Of a stretch of 39,571 bases of DNA, positions 32,338-39,571 are shown piece by piece; positions within the stretch are counted from its first letter, which is position 1; every line of letters starts with the position of its first letter. The stretch lies in the NCBI GenBank assembly GCA_025937235.1, contig JAICRU010000023.1, positions 1 through 39,571 on the forward strand. Reading direction: 5' to 3'. The notes below the pieces were generated by a model that did no database searches, was not told where the DNA came from, and worked only from the letters and a program-made list of their open reading frames with translations. The DNA is from Acidimicrobiia bacterium. Its GTDB lineage: Bacteria > Actinomycetota > Acidimicrobiia > Spongiisociales > ZC4RG35. Made by a program: the position numbers and the translations under genes.

Positions 32338-33657
32338 GTGACTCGTCTTTGGAGATCAATTCGAGCGACGGCTCTGGCCATCATCCTGCTTCAGGTCTTC
32401 GGGTCCGGTGTGGCTCTGGCTGATGCCTCCGATCCTGGAGGAACGTTCACCGATGACAACGGCAGTGTCTACGAGGGGGCCATCGAGGCGATTGCCGCCA
32501 AGGGCATCACCTTCGGATGCAATCCACCCCGCAACGACAAGTTCTGTGTGGAAGATACGGTCACGAGGGGTCAGATGGCCGCCTTCATCGCCAGGGCGGG
32601 CAACCTTCCCAGCGCGAGCCACGACTACTTCGAGGATGACAACCGCTCGAACTTCGAAGACGCCATCAATCGCATTGCCGAAGCAGGGATCACACGTGGA
32701 TGTAACCCTCCGGCAAACGACAGGTTCTGCCCGACTCGGACGATCACGCGCGGTGAGATGGCCGCGTTCCTGGCCCGCGCCTTCGACAAGCCGCCGTCAT
32801 CCACCGACCATTTCGACGACGACAACCGCTCGATATTCGAAGATGCCATCAATCGCATAGCCGATGCCGGGATAACACTGGGCTGCAATCCGCCCACCAA
32901 CTCGCTGTTCTGCCCGGGGGCGAAGGTGACGCGCGGTCAGATGGCGGCCTTCATCATGAGGGCGCTGGAGCTGACTCCGCTGAAGCCACCGCCTCCTGCC
33001 GGCTCGGGAAGCGAGGGTGGTGACCCCGTCGATCCAGGTGAGGGATATGCGTTCATCATCGACAATCGGGATACCGGCGGCGACTGGTGGCGGGCTCCAT
33101 ATCTGTTCGAGCTGCCCTACGCCGCCGGTTTTGGCTGGGGAGCGGGCGATCGGATCGCATACGGATGTGTCTACGGCTTCCTGATCCAGGATGGAGCAAG
33201 GGAGAATCTCGGCGGCAACAACTGGGACCTCGCCGGCGGCAATATCTATGGTCGCTTCCTGGCCGTCCTCACCGTGCCCGATGACGGCGCCTACCTCCGC
33301 GTCAATGACGCGTACATGGTGGAGGGGCGCCGTTTCTTCGACGGATCTCCGGGCGATGGACGTGACCAGCTCTACAGTTCCGGCTTCTGTGCGGATCGAG
33401 TGTCTCAGGATTACAAGAAGTACACCGGGGCCGGGGAGCGCCCGGTCATCAAGTACCATACGCCGTCCGGTGAGGTGGCCGAAGTACGCGACTATCGGAC
33501 AGTGAAAGCCGGAGTCGGCGTCAAATTCCGCTTGGTCGACGGGGACGGGTCTGATGGTCGGGTAGCCGTGGTCGCCTACAAGAACGACCTGCCCGGTGTG
33601 GTGGTGTACTACGACGCTCTGAACGGAGGTTCGGTGTCGGCCTCCGTCCCGGGATGA
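32338..33657 (+). CDS. Secreted S-layer-homology (SLH) repeat protein
   Basis: 439 residues from GTG 32338, with GGAG 5 bases upstream. A signal peptide (ALAIILLQVFGSGVALADA) is followed by three SLH-type repeats (about residues 38-210), each with the pattern GCNPP...FC...TRGQMAAFIARA. Repeats of this kind anchor proteins to secondary wall polymers. After a proline/glycine linker comes a ~200-residue beta-rich domain (from GYAFIIDNRDTGGDWWRAPY) I do not recognise, with two further cysteines. It is probably wall-attached, possibly through the polysaccharide this locus makes. A terminator hairpin overlaps the stop. The 282-base gap upstream holds no convincing gene or promoter. Confidence 0.87.
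   Translation: MTRLWRSIRATALAIILLQVFGSGVALADASDPGGTFTDDNGSVYEGAIEAIAAKGITFGCNPPRNDKFCVEDTVTRGQMAAFIARAGNLPSASHDYFEDDNRSNFEDAINRIAEAGITRGCNPPANDRFCPTRTITRGEMAAFLARAFDKPPSSTDHFDDDNRSIFEDAINRIADAGITLGCNPPTNSLFCPGAKVTRGQMAAFIMRALELTPLKPPPPAGSGSEGGDPVDPGEGYAFIIDNRDTGGDWWRAPYLFELPYAAGFGWGAGDRIAYGCVYGFLIQDGARENLGGNNWDLAGGNIYGRFLAVLTVPDDGAYLRVNDAYMVEGRRFFDGSPGDGRDQLYSSGFCADRVSQDYKKYTGAGERPVIKYHTPSGEVAEVRDYRTVKAGVGVKFRLVDGDGSDGRVAVVAYKNDLPGVVVYYDALNGGSVSASVPG
32449..32967 (+). repeat. Three tandem SLH-repeat units
   Basis: Three in-frame copies of about 153 bases (32449-32601, 32632-32784, 32815-32967) encode the SLH units. Copies 2 and 3 are the most alike, sharing the DDNRS.FEDAINRIA.AGIT core at protein level. 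Each carries a Cys pair flanking an NPP turn, an unusual disulfide-like addition to the SLH fold. Confidence 0.8.
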
Positions 33658-33671
33658 TTCCCGGGTGACGG
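33644..33671. terminator. Terminator overlapping the SLH-protein stop
   Basis: CCCGGGA (33648-33654) pairs with TCCCGGG (33659-33665) across TGAT, the loop carrying the stop codon. CCGT (33644-33647) and ACGG (33668-33671) extend it past a two-base bulge. It lies between convergent genes; it could act on both. Confidence 0.65.
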
Positions 33672-33743
33672 ATGAATCCACCTGAGCCGGGCATCCAACA
33701 TCAGAGCAAGTGATCCTTCGCCTCGCCGGCGATGCCTGACCCT

Positions 33744-34763
33744 CTATGAAGCACTGGGCGGTATGGCATCATCGAGCAGAGCCGTCAGCTCGGCGGCTGC
33801 ATCGGGTTTGAGATGGGCCGGGTCCCGAAAGTCTTCCGTTGAGAACAGGTCCTGTGCATCGACATAGATCGCGCCGGACTCCCTGGCCGTCGTCTCGAGC
33901 AGACGATCGAATGTGGCCATGTCTCGACTCGGGTCTGGCAGGTAATCGGCGAAGTCGTCACTGACCGGCATATTGACGACTACCGCGTTCACTTCGTCCT
34001 CCGCCAGCTCGCTCAGCAGACGGCGCATCGCTTCCAGCTCAGGACCTCCCATCGAGAAGCTGTTGACCTGGCGGGCCACCCACGGTTGACCCCAAGCGGC
34101 CGAGTTGTCGTAGGGCTCACCGTCGTAGGTCCGGTCCGATCCGAACGGGCCCGGTTCGGGGGAATCCAGGTCGGGCTGGTCGTCGGTTCCCACCGCTGCG
34201 GCTAAGAGTCGAGCCGGGTCGCGCAGCAGGGGACGGAGTCGGACGATGGCGACATGACGAAACAGCCAATTCTCGACCCATTCGAGAGCGTTCCGCGGAG
34301 TGCGGGCCATCAGCATCCCGGGGGAGCCCGACAGCCTGTCGAAGAAGTCGTTTTGGGAGATCCCCCCATCATTCAGGTCTCTTGGGGTGACTCCAACCAC
34401 GATTGTGTCCGCGTTGGTGAGTGGAAGCACCACATCCACCACGAATCGCTCCAACGATCGCATCGAGGCGGCACCTAGAGCGGCGTTGTAGGAGATCCGA
34501 TCCGATCCTGAGTTGAAAGTCACAGGATCCATGCCCTCTTCCACCACCGAGGAGCCGACGAAAACCACGTCGATTTGCTCTCCCTCAGAGACCAAATCTT
34601 CCATTTGGGCCATCTTGGCCGAGATCTGCGATGTGGGCCATCGCTCGAGCGGGGGGAGCTGATCCTCGGTCGCCCTCAGTGCCAGTTCGAAGGCGATGAT
34701 GAGAATCAGCGCGAGGAGTGCCGCCAGCCGAACCCGCCTGATGGTTGTTTCGTGGTGCAGCAT
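33744..34763 (-). CDS. SGNH-like partner of the MBOAT acyltransferase
   Basis: 339 residues with one N-terminal membrane anchor (LAALLALILIIAFELALRA). It has SGNH-hydrolase features: the block I-like VVFVGSSVVEEGMDP, and a terminal DPAHLKPDAAAELT with the Asp-x-x-His arrangement of the catalytic pair. This architecture resembles DltD/AlgX/AlgJ-type proteins that receive acyl groups from an MBOAT and pass them to an exported polymer. The ATG overlaps the MBOAT stop (TGATG), so the two are coupled. It ends the leftward operon. I infer O-acetylation of the exopolysaccharide. Confidence 0.75.
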   Translation of the reverse strand: MLHHETTIRRVRLAALLALILIIAFELALRATEDQLPPLERWPTSQISAKMAQMEDLVSEGEQIDVVFVGSSVVEEGMDPVTFNSGSDRISYNAALGAASMRSLERFVVDVVLPLTNADTIVVGVTPRDLNDGGISQNDFFDRLSGSPGMLMARTPRNALEWVENWLFRHVAIVRLRPLLRDPARLLAAAVGTDDQPDLDSPEPGPFGSDRTYDGEPYDNSAAWGQPWVARQVNSFSMGGPELEAMRRLLSELAEDEVNAVVVNMPVSDDFADYLPDPSRDMATFDRLLETTARESGAIYVDAQDLFSTEDFRDPAHLKPDAAAELTALLDDAIPPSAS

Positions 34764-36178
34764 CAGAACTGGAAATAGATGAACGGGATCATGGGGCCGC
34801 CGGAGAAGATCAGGACGCCGAGGAAGAACGTCGCGTAGACGAGGCCCTGATACGCAGGTTTCCAGGTGAGTATCACGTCATGGTCGTCAGAATTCCGCTG
34901 GGCCAAGTCGATGAGAAACACGAGGAGGGCAGCTGGTACGAACAGCAGCACCCACGAGATGGGCGGAAGACCCGGCTGCAGCGCAAAGATTCCGGTGAGA
35001 TAGTCCCAGGCCGAAGCGACACTCGGGGCACGGAAGAAGACCCAGGCCACGCATACGAGGTTGAAGGTGAGGAGCGTCCTCAGCCCGTCACGCCGCAGAG
35101 AGAACTCACCTTGATACCCCCGCGGTGAGTAATGACCCGTTACGCGGTGCACGATCAGGAACAGGCCATGCAAGGCGCCCCAAATGACAAAGGTCCAGGC
35201 GGCGCCGTGCCAAAGGCCCCCGAGCAACATCACGATCATCAGATTCAGATACGTCCGTCTCGGTCCCTTGCGATTCCCTCCCAGGGGGACGTACAGGTAA
35301 TCGTGGAGCCAGCTCGACAGCGATATATGCCAGGTGCGCCAGAACTCGGTGATGTTCCTGGACAGATAGGGCTGTTCGAAATTTCGCATCAGCTCGATGT
35401 CGAGCAGGCGCGATGTTCCCCGGCCGATGTCGGTATAGCCCGAGAAATCCCCGTAGATCTGCAGTGCGAAGGCGAACACGCCCACGACCAGGGCCAAGGA
35501 GGACTGGGATGAGGGGTCGGCGAATGCAGCATCGACGATGGGCGCCATCACGTCGGCTATGGCGACCTTCTTGAACAGACCGAGCCCAATAAGCACGAGC
35601 CCCGATGCGATCCTTTCCCCTGAAGGAAACTGTCGGTGAGCCTCTATCTGGGGGAGCAGTCGTCCGGCTCGCTCGATCGGGCCGGCTACGAGCTGCGGGA
35701 AGTACGAGACGAAGAGAGCGAAGGTGAGCAGGCTGCGCGATGCGGGAATCCGTCTCCGGTACACGTCGATGGTGTACGACATCGTCTGGAAGGTGTAGAA
35801 GGAGATGCCCACCGGGAGAATGATGTTGAGCAGTGGGGGATTTGCCTCCACCCCGATCGAGGTCAACAGAGCGGTGGCCGACTCCACGAAGAAGCCCCAG
35901 TACTTGAAGAAACCGAGGATCCCGAGCTGGACCACGATGCTGACCAGGAGGATCTGCTTTCTCCGACGCTCGATGGGCGACGTGTCGATGGCTCTCGCTG
36001 CGAAGTAGTCGACCAGGGTGGAGAACGCGAGGAGGCTGAGGAATCTGGGGTCCCACCAACCATAGAACAAGTACGAGGCGGCCAGGAGGAAGACCAGGCG
36101 TCCTCGATGCGGCAGCAACCAGTGCACCACGAAGACAACAGGCAGGAAGATGGCGAATTCGAGTGAGTTGAAGACCAT
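34763..36178 (-). CDS. MBOAT-family O-acyltransferase (AlgI-like)
   Basis: 471 residues with about 10-12 membrane segments, transferring acyl groups across the membrane onto a surface polymer. The N-terminus MVFNSLEFAIFLPVVFVVHW is characteristic of AlgI/PatA/DltB relatives. The active-site histidine lies in LLGGLWHGAAWTFVIWGALH, and the conserved EFWRTWHISLSSWLHDYLYV and C-terminal PFIYFQF are present. It is 26 bases downstream of the polytopic protein gene and coupled to the SGNH-like partner. Confidence 0.95.
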   Translation of the reverse strand: MVFNSLEFAIFLPVVFVVHWLLPHRGRLVFLLAASYLFYGWWDPRFLSLLAFSTLVDYFAARAIDTSPIERRRKQILLVSIVVQLGILGFFKYWGFFVESATALLTSIGVEANPPLLNIILPVGISFYTFQTMSYTIDVYRRRIPASRSLLTFALFVSYFPQLVAGPIERAGRLLPQIEAHRQFPSGERIASGLVLIGLGLFKKVAIADVMAPIVDAAFADPSSQSSLALVVGVFAFALQIYGDFSGYTDIGRGTSRLLDIELMRNFEQPYLSRNITEFWRTWHISLSSWLHDYLYVPLGGNRKGPRRTYLNLMIVMLLGGLWHGAAWTFVIWGALHGLFLIVHRVTGHYSPRGYQGEFSLRRDGLRTLLTFNLVCVAWVFFRAPSVASAWDYLTGIFALQPGLPPISWVLLFVPAALLVFLIDLAQRNSDDHDVILTWKPAYQGLVYATFFLGVLIFSGGPMIPFIYFQF

Positions 36179-36204
36179 TGGCTGGGACCCGCGACCTCAG
36201 ACGC

Positions 36205-37575
36205 TCATGGGACGGTCATCGCTTCGAGGTCCCGGTCGGCGACGCCACTCGTCGGCTGCTCGCCATCGAGATCGGCGCCCCACCATCCGAGGGCGATGAT
36301 GAGGGCGAGATAGAAGGGCAACACTTGCGCTCGTTGCCGGGCGAGGATCCCGAGATTGAGAACGGTGCTGAAGGCGACGATGAAGCCGACCGTGTAGACG
36401 CCCGAAACGATCACCCATGAATTGCGAAAGCCGCGTTTGAGTCTTCGCACGATCCCGGGGGCGAGGGCCAGGGTGAGCGCAAGTAATCCGATCCCCTCCA
36501 GGCTGGTCAGGAGCATCTCCACGGATCTCGCCTCCGTGGGTAAGGGGCGGAAGAGGACTCGAAGCATCGCCCCAGGGAACTGCGCGGGACTGGTCACCGC
36601 CGCCCCCTGAATCTGCGAACCACCTTGACCAGTGCGGTCCGCCTGCTGCTCGATGAGGTTCTCGAACCCATCAGCACTCAGTTCGAGATCGATGAGTTGA
36701 ACGGCCCGGGGTGCGCCGATCACAAGAGCAAGGGCTACCAAACCGGTAACCACCAGTCTCTTCGATCGGGCTCGTGCGGCCGTTGGGCCCCGTCCGAACA
36801 ACATGGCGATGAAGACAGCCCCCAACATCAGCATGGAGACATGTGGTCGCACCAAGGTGGCCAGGGTCAGGCTGACGGCGCCCAGGAGCATGTAACGAAG
36901 CCGGTAAGTGCTGAGAGTGGCTGAGAAACCAGCGGCCGCAAGGCCCAGGGCGCCCATCATGAGAGCGTCCTTCCCCACCCCCGATGGCCAGAAGAGAATC
37001 GTGGGCAAGAAGAAGATGCCGAGTGCATAGGGCTTGAGACGATCAGGGGGAACCCACCGTCGGAATGCCGTGTAGAAGCCGACTTGGCCCATGAAGGAGA
37101 AGGTGGCCAATTCGATGAAGCCGCCGTACATCGTCGGGATATAGGGGGTATAGAGAAAAGTCACGGCGATCTTGGTGGTATTGGTTCCGAAGCTGAGATT
37201 GCCGAGTCGACCGAACACCGAGGCCAGGTCGAAGTCCCGCACGAACGGTGCCATCCCCGCAGCGAAGGTGTGATAGCCCGTGGCATCCCCACCGCCGAAT
37301 ATGTAAACGAGGGCTAGGTAACGGGCGGTGGCGCCCACCAGTTTGGCTGCGAACCCGAACAGAATCAGACGTACCAACCAGGGGTCGGCCTCAGTGACGA
37401 TTCTTCGCGCCAGCCAGGTCACGAAGGTGATCAGCAGGGCGATCACCAGCAATAGCCCGATGTCGCGGCCCCCGACGATGAGCCACACGACAAGGAGAGT
37501 CGCGGCAATCCCAATGACCCAGAGCGTGAGATCGCCGGTCTGGCTCTTGGACGACCCCAGCGAACGAAAAGTCAT
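36205..37575 (-). CDS. Polytopic membrane protein, possible polysaccharide polymerase
   Basis: 456 residues with about ten hydrophobic segments and a large, mostly hydrophilic loop at about 285-340 (QLIDLELSADGFENLIEQQA). I could not assign it to a named family; the size, topology and operon position suit a Wzy-like polymerase or a lipid-dependent glycosyltransferase. FFLPTILFWPSGVGKDALMM is a conserved-looking segment. The locus otherwise lacks an obvious polymerase, which supports the guess. The start at 37575 overlaps the upstream GT4 gene stop as ATGA. Confidence 0.7.
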   Translation of the reverse strand: MTFRSLGSSKSQTGDLTLWVIGIAATLLVVWLIVGGRDIGLLLVIALLITFVTWLARRIVTEADPWLVRLILFGFAAKLVGATARYLALVYIFGGGDATGYHTFAAGMAPFVRDFDLASVFGRLGNLSFGTNTTKIAVTFLYTPYIPTMYGGFIELATFSFMGQVGFYTAFRRWVPPDRLKPYALGIFFLPTILFWPSGVGKDALMMGALGLAAAGFSATLSTYRLRYMLLGAVSLTLATLVRPHVSMLMLGAVFIAMLFGRGPTAARARSKRLVVTGLVALALVIGAPRAVQLIDLELSADGFENLIEQQADRTGQGGSQIQGAAVTSPAQFPGAMLRVLFRPLPTEARSVEMLLTSLEGIGLLALTLALAPGIVRRLKRGFRNSWVIVSGVYTVGFIVAFSTVLNLGILARQRAQVLPFYLALIIALGWWGADLDGEQPTSGVADRDLEAMTVP

Positions 37576-38663
37576 CTCGAGAGCTCCTGGTATATCTCTT
37601 CGTAGCTGCGAACCATGTCACTCAACGCGAACCGAGATTCCACTACGGCCCGACCACGCTCTCCCAGCTTCGATCTGGACATCGGGTCGGCAGCCAGCTC
37701 CACGATGCGGTTGGCGAGCGCCTCGGCGTCGTTGCTTTCGACCAGGTAGCCGGTGTTTCCTGTCTCGATCACACTCGGCACTCCGCCAACCGCGGTGGCG
37801 ACCACCGGACGCCCGACGGCCATCGCTTCCAGAATGGCGACGGGGAGCCCCTCGACCTCGGATGGATTGACGTAGATGTCGGCAGCGACGGTGAAGTCGA
37901 GCGCATCAGGGCGAGGGCCGAGGAAACGCAATCTCTCGGCGAGCCCGCGAGCCGAGGCTGCAGCCCTGAGTCGAGCGAGGTCCCCGCTCACCTTTTCCGA
38001 TCCGATCGAGATGAAGACCAGGCTGGGGTCCTTGGCCACCGCGATGGCAGCCGCCTCGACGAGACAGTCATGACCCTTGCCCGGCCTGATGTTGCCGACG
38101 TGCACGACAAGGGTGTCCCCCGGAGTCAAGCCCAACTCCTCACGCACCCTCTCGATGGAGCCAGGTCTCACCGTCGGCGAGACACCGTTCGGTATGACCC
38201 GGACCGGAGGGCCGGGATAGCCGCGCAGCGAATCGGCAACCCCTCGAGACACCGCGGTGGCGGCCGTGTTGCGGCCATAGGTGACACGATTGAGCCATCG
38301 GGTCAGGGGCCGATATGAGGAGGTCAAATTGTGCTCTGTGTACACATGCGGGAGGCGAGGAGCGAAGATCCGGACGAGAATCCCGGAGACGGGAAGGTGA
38401 GAATGGATCACATCCGCTTCGGCGCACAATGCCTGGAGGTGAGCCAGGGCCCGCATCGAGAGGCCCCGTCGTGTGCCGAAGCACTCGACCGGGACGGCAT
38501 TCGTCTGTAAGTCGGGAACGAGAGCGTTCTTCCAGGGGAGGAGATACGCCACCTTGTAGTCGAACTCGTCTCTGTCCCAGAAACGGGAGCTCTCCGACAC
38601 CAGTCGTTCGGCCCCACCGATCCCCATGCCCTTGATGACGACCAGCACCTTGGTTTTCATCAT
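37572..38663 (-). CDS. GT4 glycosyltransferase
   Basis: 363 residues from ATG 38663 (MMKTKVLVVIKGMGIGGAER); 38660 is equally possible and GAGGG lies just upstream. The longer frame is rejected. The N-terminal domain has the GIGGAERLV glycine motif and HVYTEHNLTSSYRP. The C-terminal domain has VVHVGNIRPGKGHDCLV and the donor-binding EGLPVAILEAMAVGRPVVAT. It is the first gene of the leftward operon with the polytopic protein, MBOAT and SGNH partner, so it probably builds the same polymer. The sugar is unknown. Confidence 0.93.
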   Translation of the reverse strand: MMKTKVLVVIKGMGIGGAERLVSESSRFWDRDEFDYKVAYLLPWKNALVPDLQTNAVPVECFGTRRGLSMRALAHLQALCAEADVIHSHLPVSGILVRIFAPRLPHVYTEHNLTSSYRPLTRWLNRVTYGRNTAATAVSRGVADSLRGYPGPPVRVIPNGVSPTVRPGSIERVREELGLTPGDTLVVHVGNIRPGKGHDCLVEAAAIAVAKDPSLVFISIGSEKVSGDLARLRAAASARGLAERLRFLGPRPDALDFTVAADIYVNPSEVEGLPVAILEAMAVGRPVVATAVGGVPSVIETGNTGYLVESNDAEALANRIVELAADPMSRSKLGERGRAVVESRFALSDMVRSYEEIYQELSR

Positions 38664-38885
38664 CCAGCCCTCACCCAGATTCCACCGTGGGTCACCTGCG
38701 ACCACATCAGATTCCTCGATCCCCGGGTGCCAGACTAGCCAGTGCTCATGGTTGCGAAAGCGCGTGCTCGGCAACTCATGGATCGCGTCGCCTCCTGGGG
38801 TCTCCTATTCGGATGGTGGCGGACAATATCCTGAGTACATTGGTTCGCCTATCCTGTACCCATCCAGGAGGGGGAGGGCGAAATC

Positions 38886-39571
38886 ATGACATTTAGGCGG
38901 GCGGCGATCATGGGCGCCGCCTTGTTACTCGGTTGGGTCTGGGCCCAGCCTGCCTGGGCCTCGTCCCCGGTGTTGGCGGACGAGTGGGAACTGGGTAATG
39001 GCTCGGCTTGGGATCCTGGTCTGTGGTCGGTTTCGACTTTGGGGTCGACCGTGGTCGACGTGGTGGGTGGCCAGGGTCACATTGGATTCTCGGGGACTAC
39101 CCGTGCTGGTGCTGCGGCTGGACGGATGCCTGACGTGGTTGACGCCGAGGTGTTGGTTTCGCTTCGTTTCGGCACGGTGGTGGATGAGGCACAGTCGTTC
39201 TATTGGCTGCGAGGCTCGGGTGATTGGGCCGATCTGTACAACCTGATCCCCTCTTCCGGGTATGGGGTTCAGATCAAGAACACTTCCTCGCTGGTGAAGG
39301 TGTTCTTGGCGACCGGTGGTGGTGGCCGTGTTGTGATCGGTTCCGCCCGTATCGGTGAGGTCGGGACCGGGAAACAGTGGTTGCGCTTTCGGGTGCAGGG
39401 AGATCAGATCCTGGTGAAAGTGTGGTCTGAAGGTTCGGCTGAGCCGTCGAACTGGGAGTTGGGGGTTCAGGATTCGTCGGTGGCCGCTGGTGGGGTCTAT
39501 CAGACGGGTTTCTCGAGAAGCGGTGGCTCCAGCCAACGTGACATCTACTTCGACCACCTCACCGTCACCGA
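38886..39571 (+). CDS. Secreted protein, 5' part (runs off the window)
   Basis: 228 codons are visible, with no stop before the right edge. AGGAGGGGGAGG precedes the ATG at 38886. The signal peptide is RRAAIMGAALLLGWVWAQPA with a probable cut after AWA. The exported part is glycine/serine/valine-rich with regular beta-strand spacing (for example GVQIKNTSSLVKVFLATGGG and WLRFRVQGDQILVKVW), suggesting a lectin/jelly-roll-like domain such as those preceding larger modules in surface or carbohydrate-active proteins. Codon use is richer in T-ending codons than in neighbours. It diverges from the leftward operon across a 222-base gap with no convincing promoter. Confidence 0.8.
   Translation, partial: MTFRRAAIMGAALLLGWVWAQPAWASSPVLADEWELGNGSAWDPGLWSVSTLGSTVVDVVGGQGHIGFSGTTRAGAAAGRMPDVVDAEVLVSLRFGTVVDEAQSFYWLRGSGDWADLYNLIPSSGYGVQIKNTSSLVKVFLATGGGGRVVIGSARIGEVGTGKQWLRFRVQGDQILVKVWSEGSAEPSNWELGVQDSSVAAGGVYQTGFSRSGGSSQRDIYFDHLTVT

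Noticed and set aside
32081-32341. 86-codon frame between the HAD and SLH genes
   Set aside because: No ribosome-binding site, arginine/serine-rich low-complexity translation, and it runs into the SLH gene start.
38925-39557. 210-codon open frame on the - strand
   Set aside because: The + strand frame has a strong ribosome-binding site and signal peptide; the - frame is rich in Arg, Pro, His and Thr with no recognisable feature.

Overview
The window is GC-rich, gene-dense bacterial chromosome from an actinobacterium. The evidence is the gene order (spc/alpha ribosomal operon with adk, map, rpoA and rplQ, then truA, then rplM-rpsI-glmM-glmS), the short-lid adenylate kinase, the frequent GTG/TTG starts, and a secreted S-layer-homology protein of a style I associate with Acidimicrobiia. 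The class-level placement is inference.

Positions 1-16000 are housekeeping. rpsE (3' end), rpmD, rplO, secY, adk, map, rpmJ, rpsM, rpsK, rpsD, rpoA and rplQ run rightward, mostly with overlapping or nearly touching ends. infA is missing from its usual slot between map and rpmJ. Next come a small membrane protein (-), coaA, a YIP1-like membrane protein, truA, ilvA (-), and rplM-rpsI-glmM-glmS. The 314-base glmM-glmS spacer is not empty: positions 13803-13974 match the glmS ribozyme consensus element by element (cleavage site, P1, the TGACGAGG core, P2, P3, P4 and P4.1). Cell-wall amino-sugar synthesis is therefore probably controlled by a self-cleaving mRNA that uses glucosamine-6-phosphate.

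Positions 16000-18000 hold yceI (-), an IscR-like Rrf2 regulator (+) with three cysteines, and a TauE/SafE-type exporter (-).

Positions 18180-22950 form the least understood part: an HPrK-like kinase translationally coupled to a PqqD-domain protein (-); a 16-bp perfect palindrome in the divergent control region; a Tat-exported six-cysteine protein (+); a second PqqD-domain protein coupled to a LuxR regulator with a degenerate receiver (-); and a fusion of an uncharacterised nucleotidyltransferase with a GT4 glycosyltransferase (+). It looks like a kinase/PqqD/nucleotidyltransferase system attached to an exopolysaccharide locus.

Positions 22900-38900 are a cell-surface polysaccharide locus: an SDR epimerase (-); a rightward operon of a membrane-bound WbpM/FlaA1-type dehydratase, a Wzz-like protein with a degenerate BY-kinase domain and an unusual C-terminus, a GT4 transferase, a PglC/WcaJ-type phosphoglycosyl transferase, an ATP-grasp protein and a HAD hydrolase; an SLH-repeat secreted protein; and a leftward operon of a GT4 transferase, a polytopic (possibly polymerase) protein, an MBOAT acyltransferase and its SGNH-like partner. 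The window ends inside a secreted protein gene. I saw no IS elements, CRISPR arrays, tRNA or rRNA genes.
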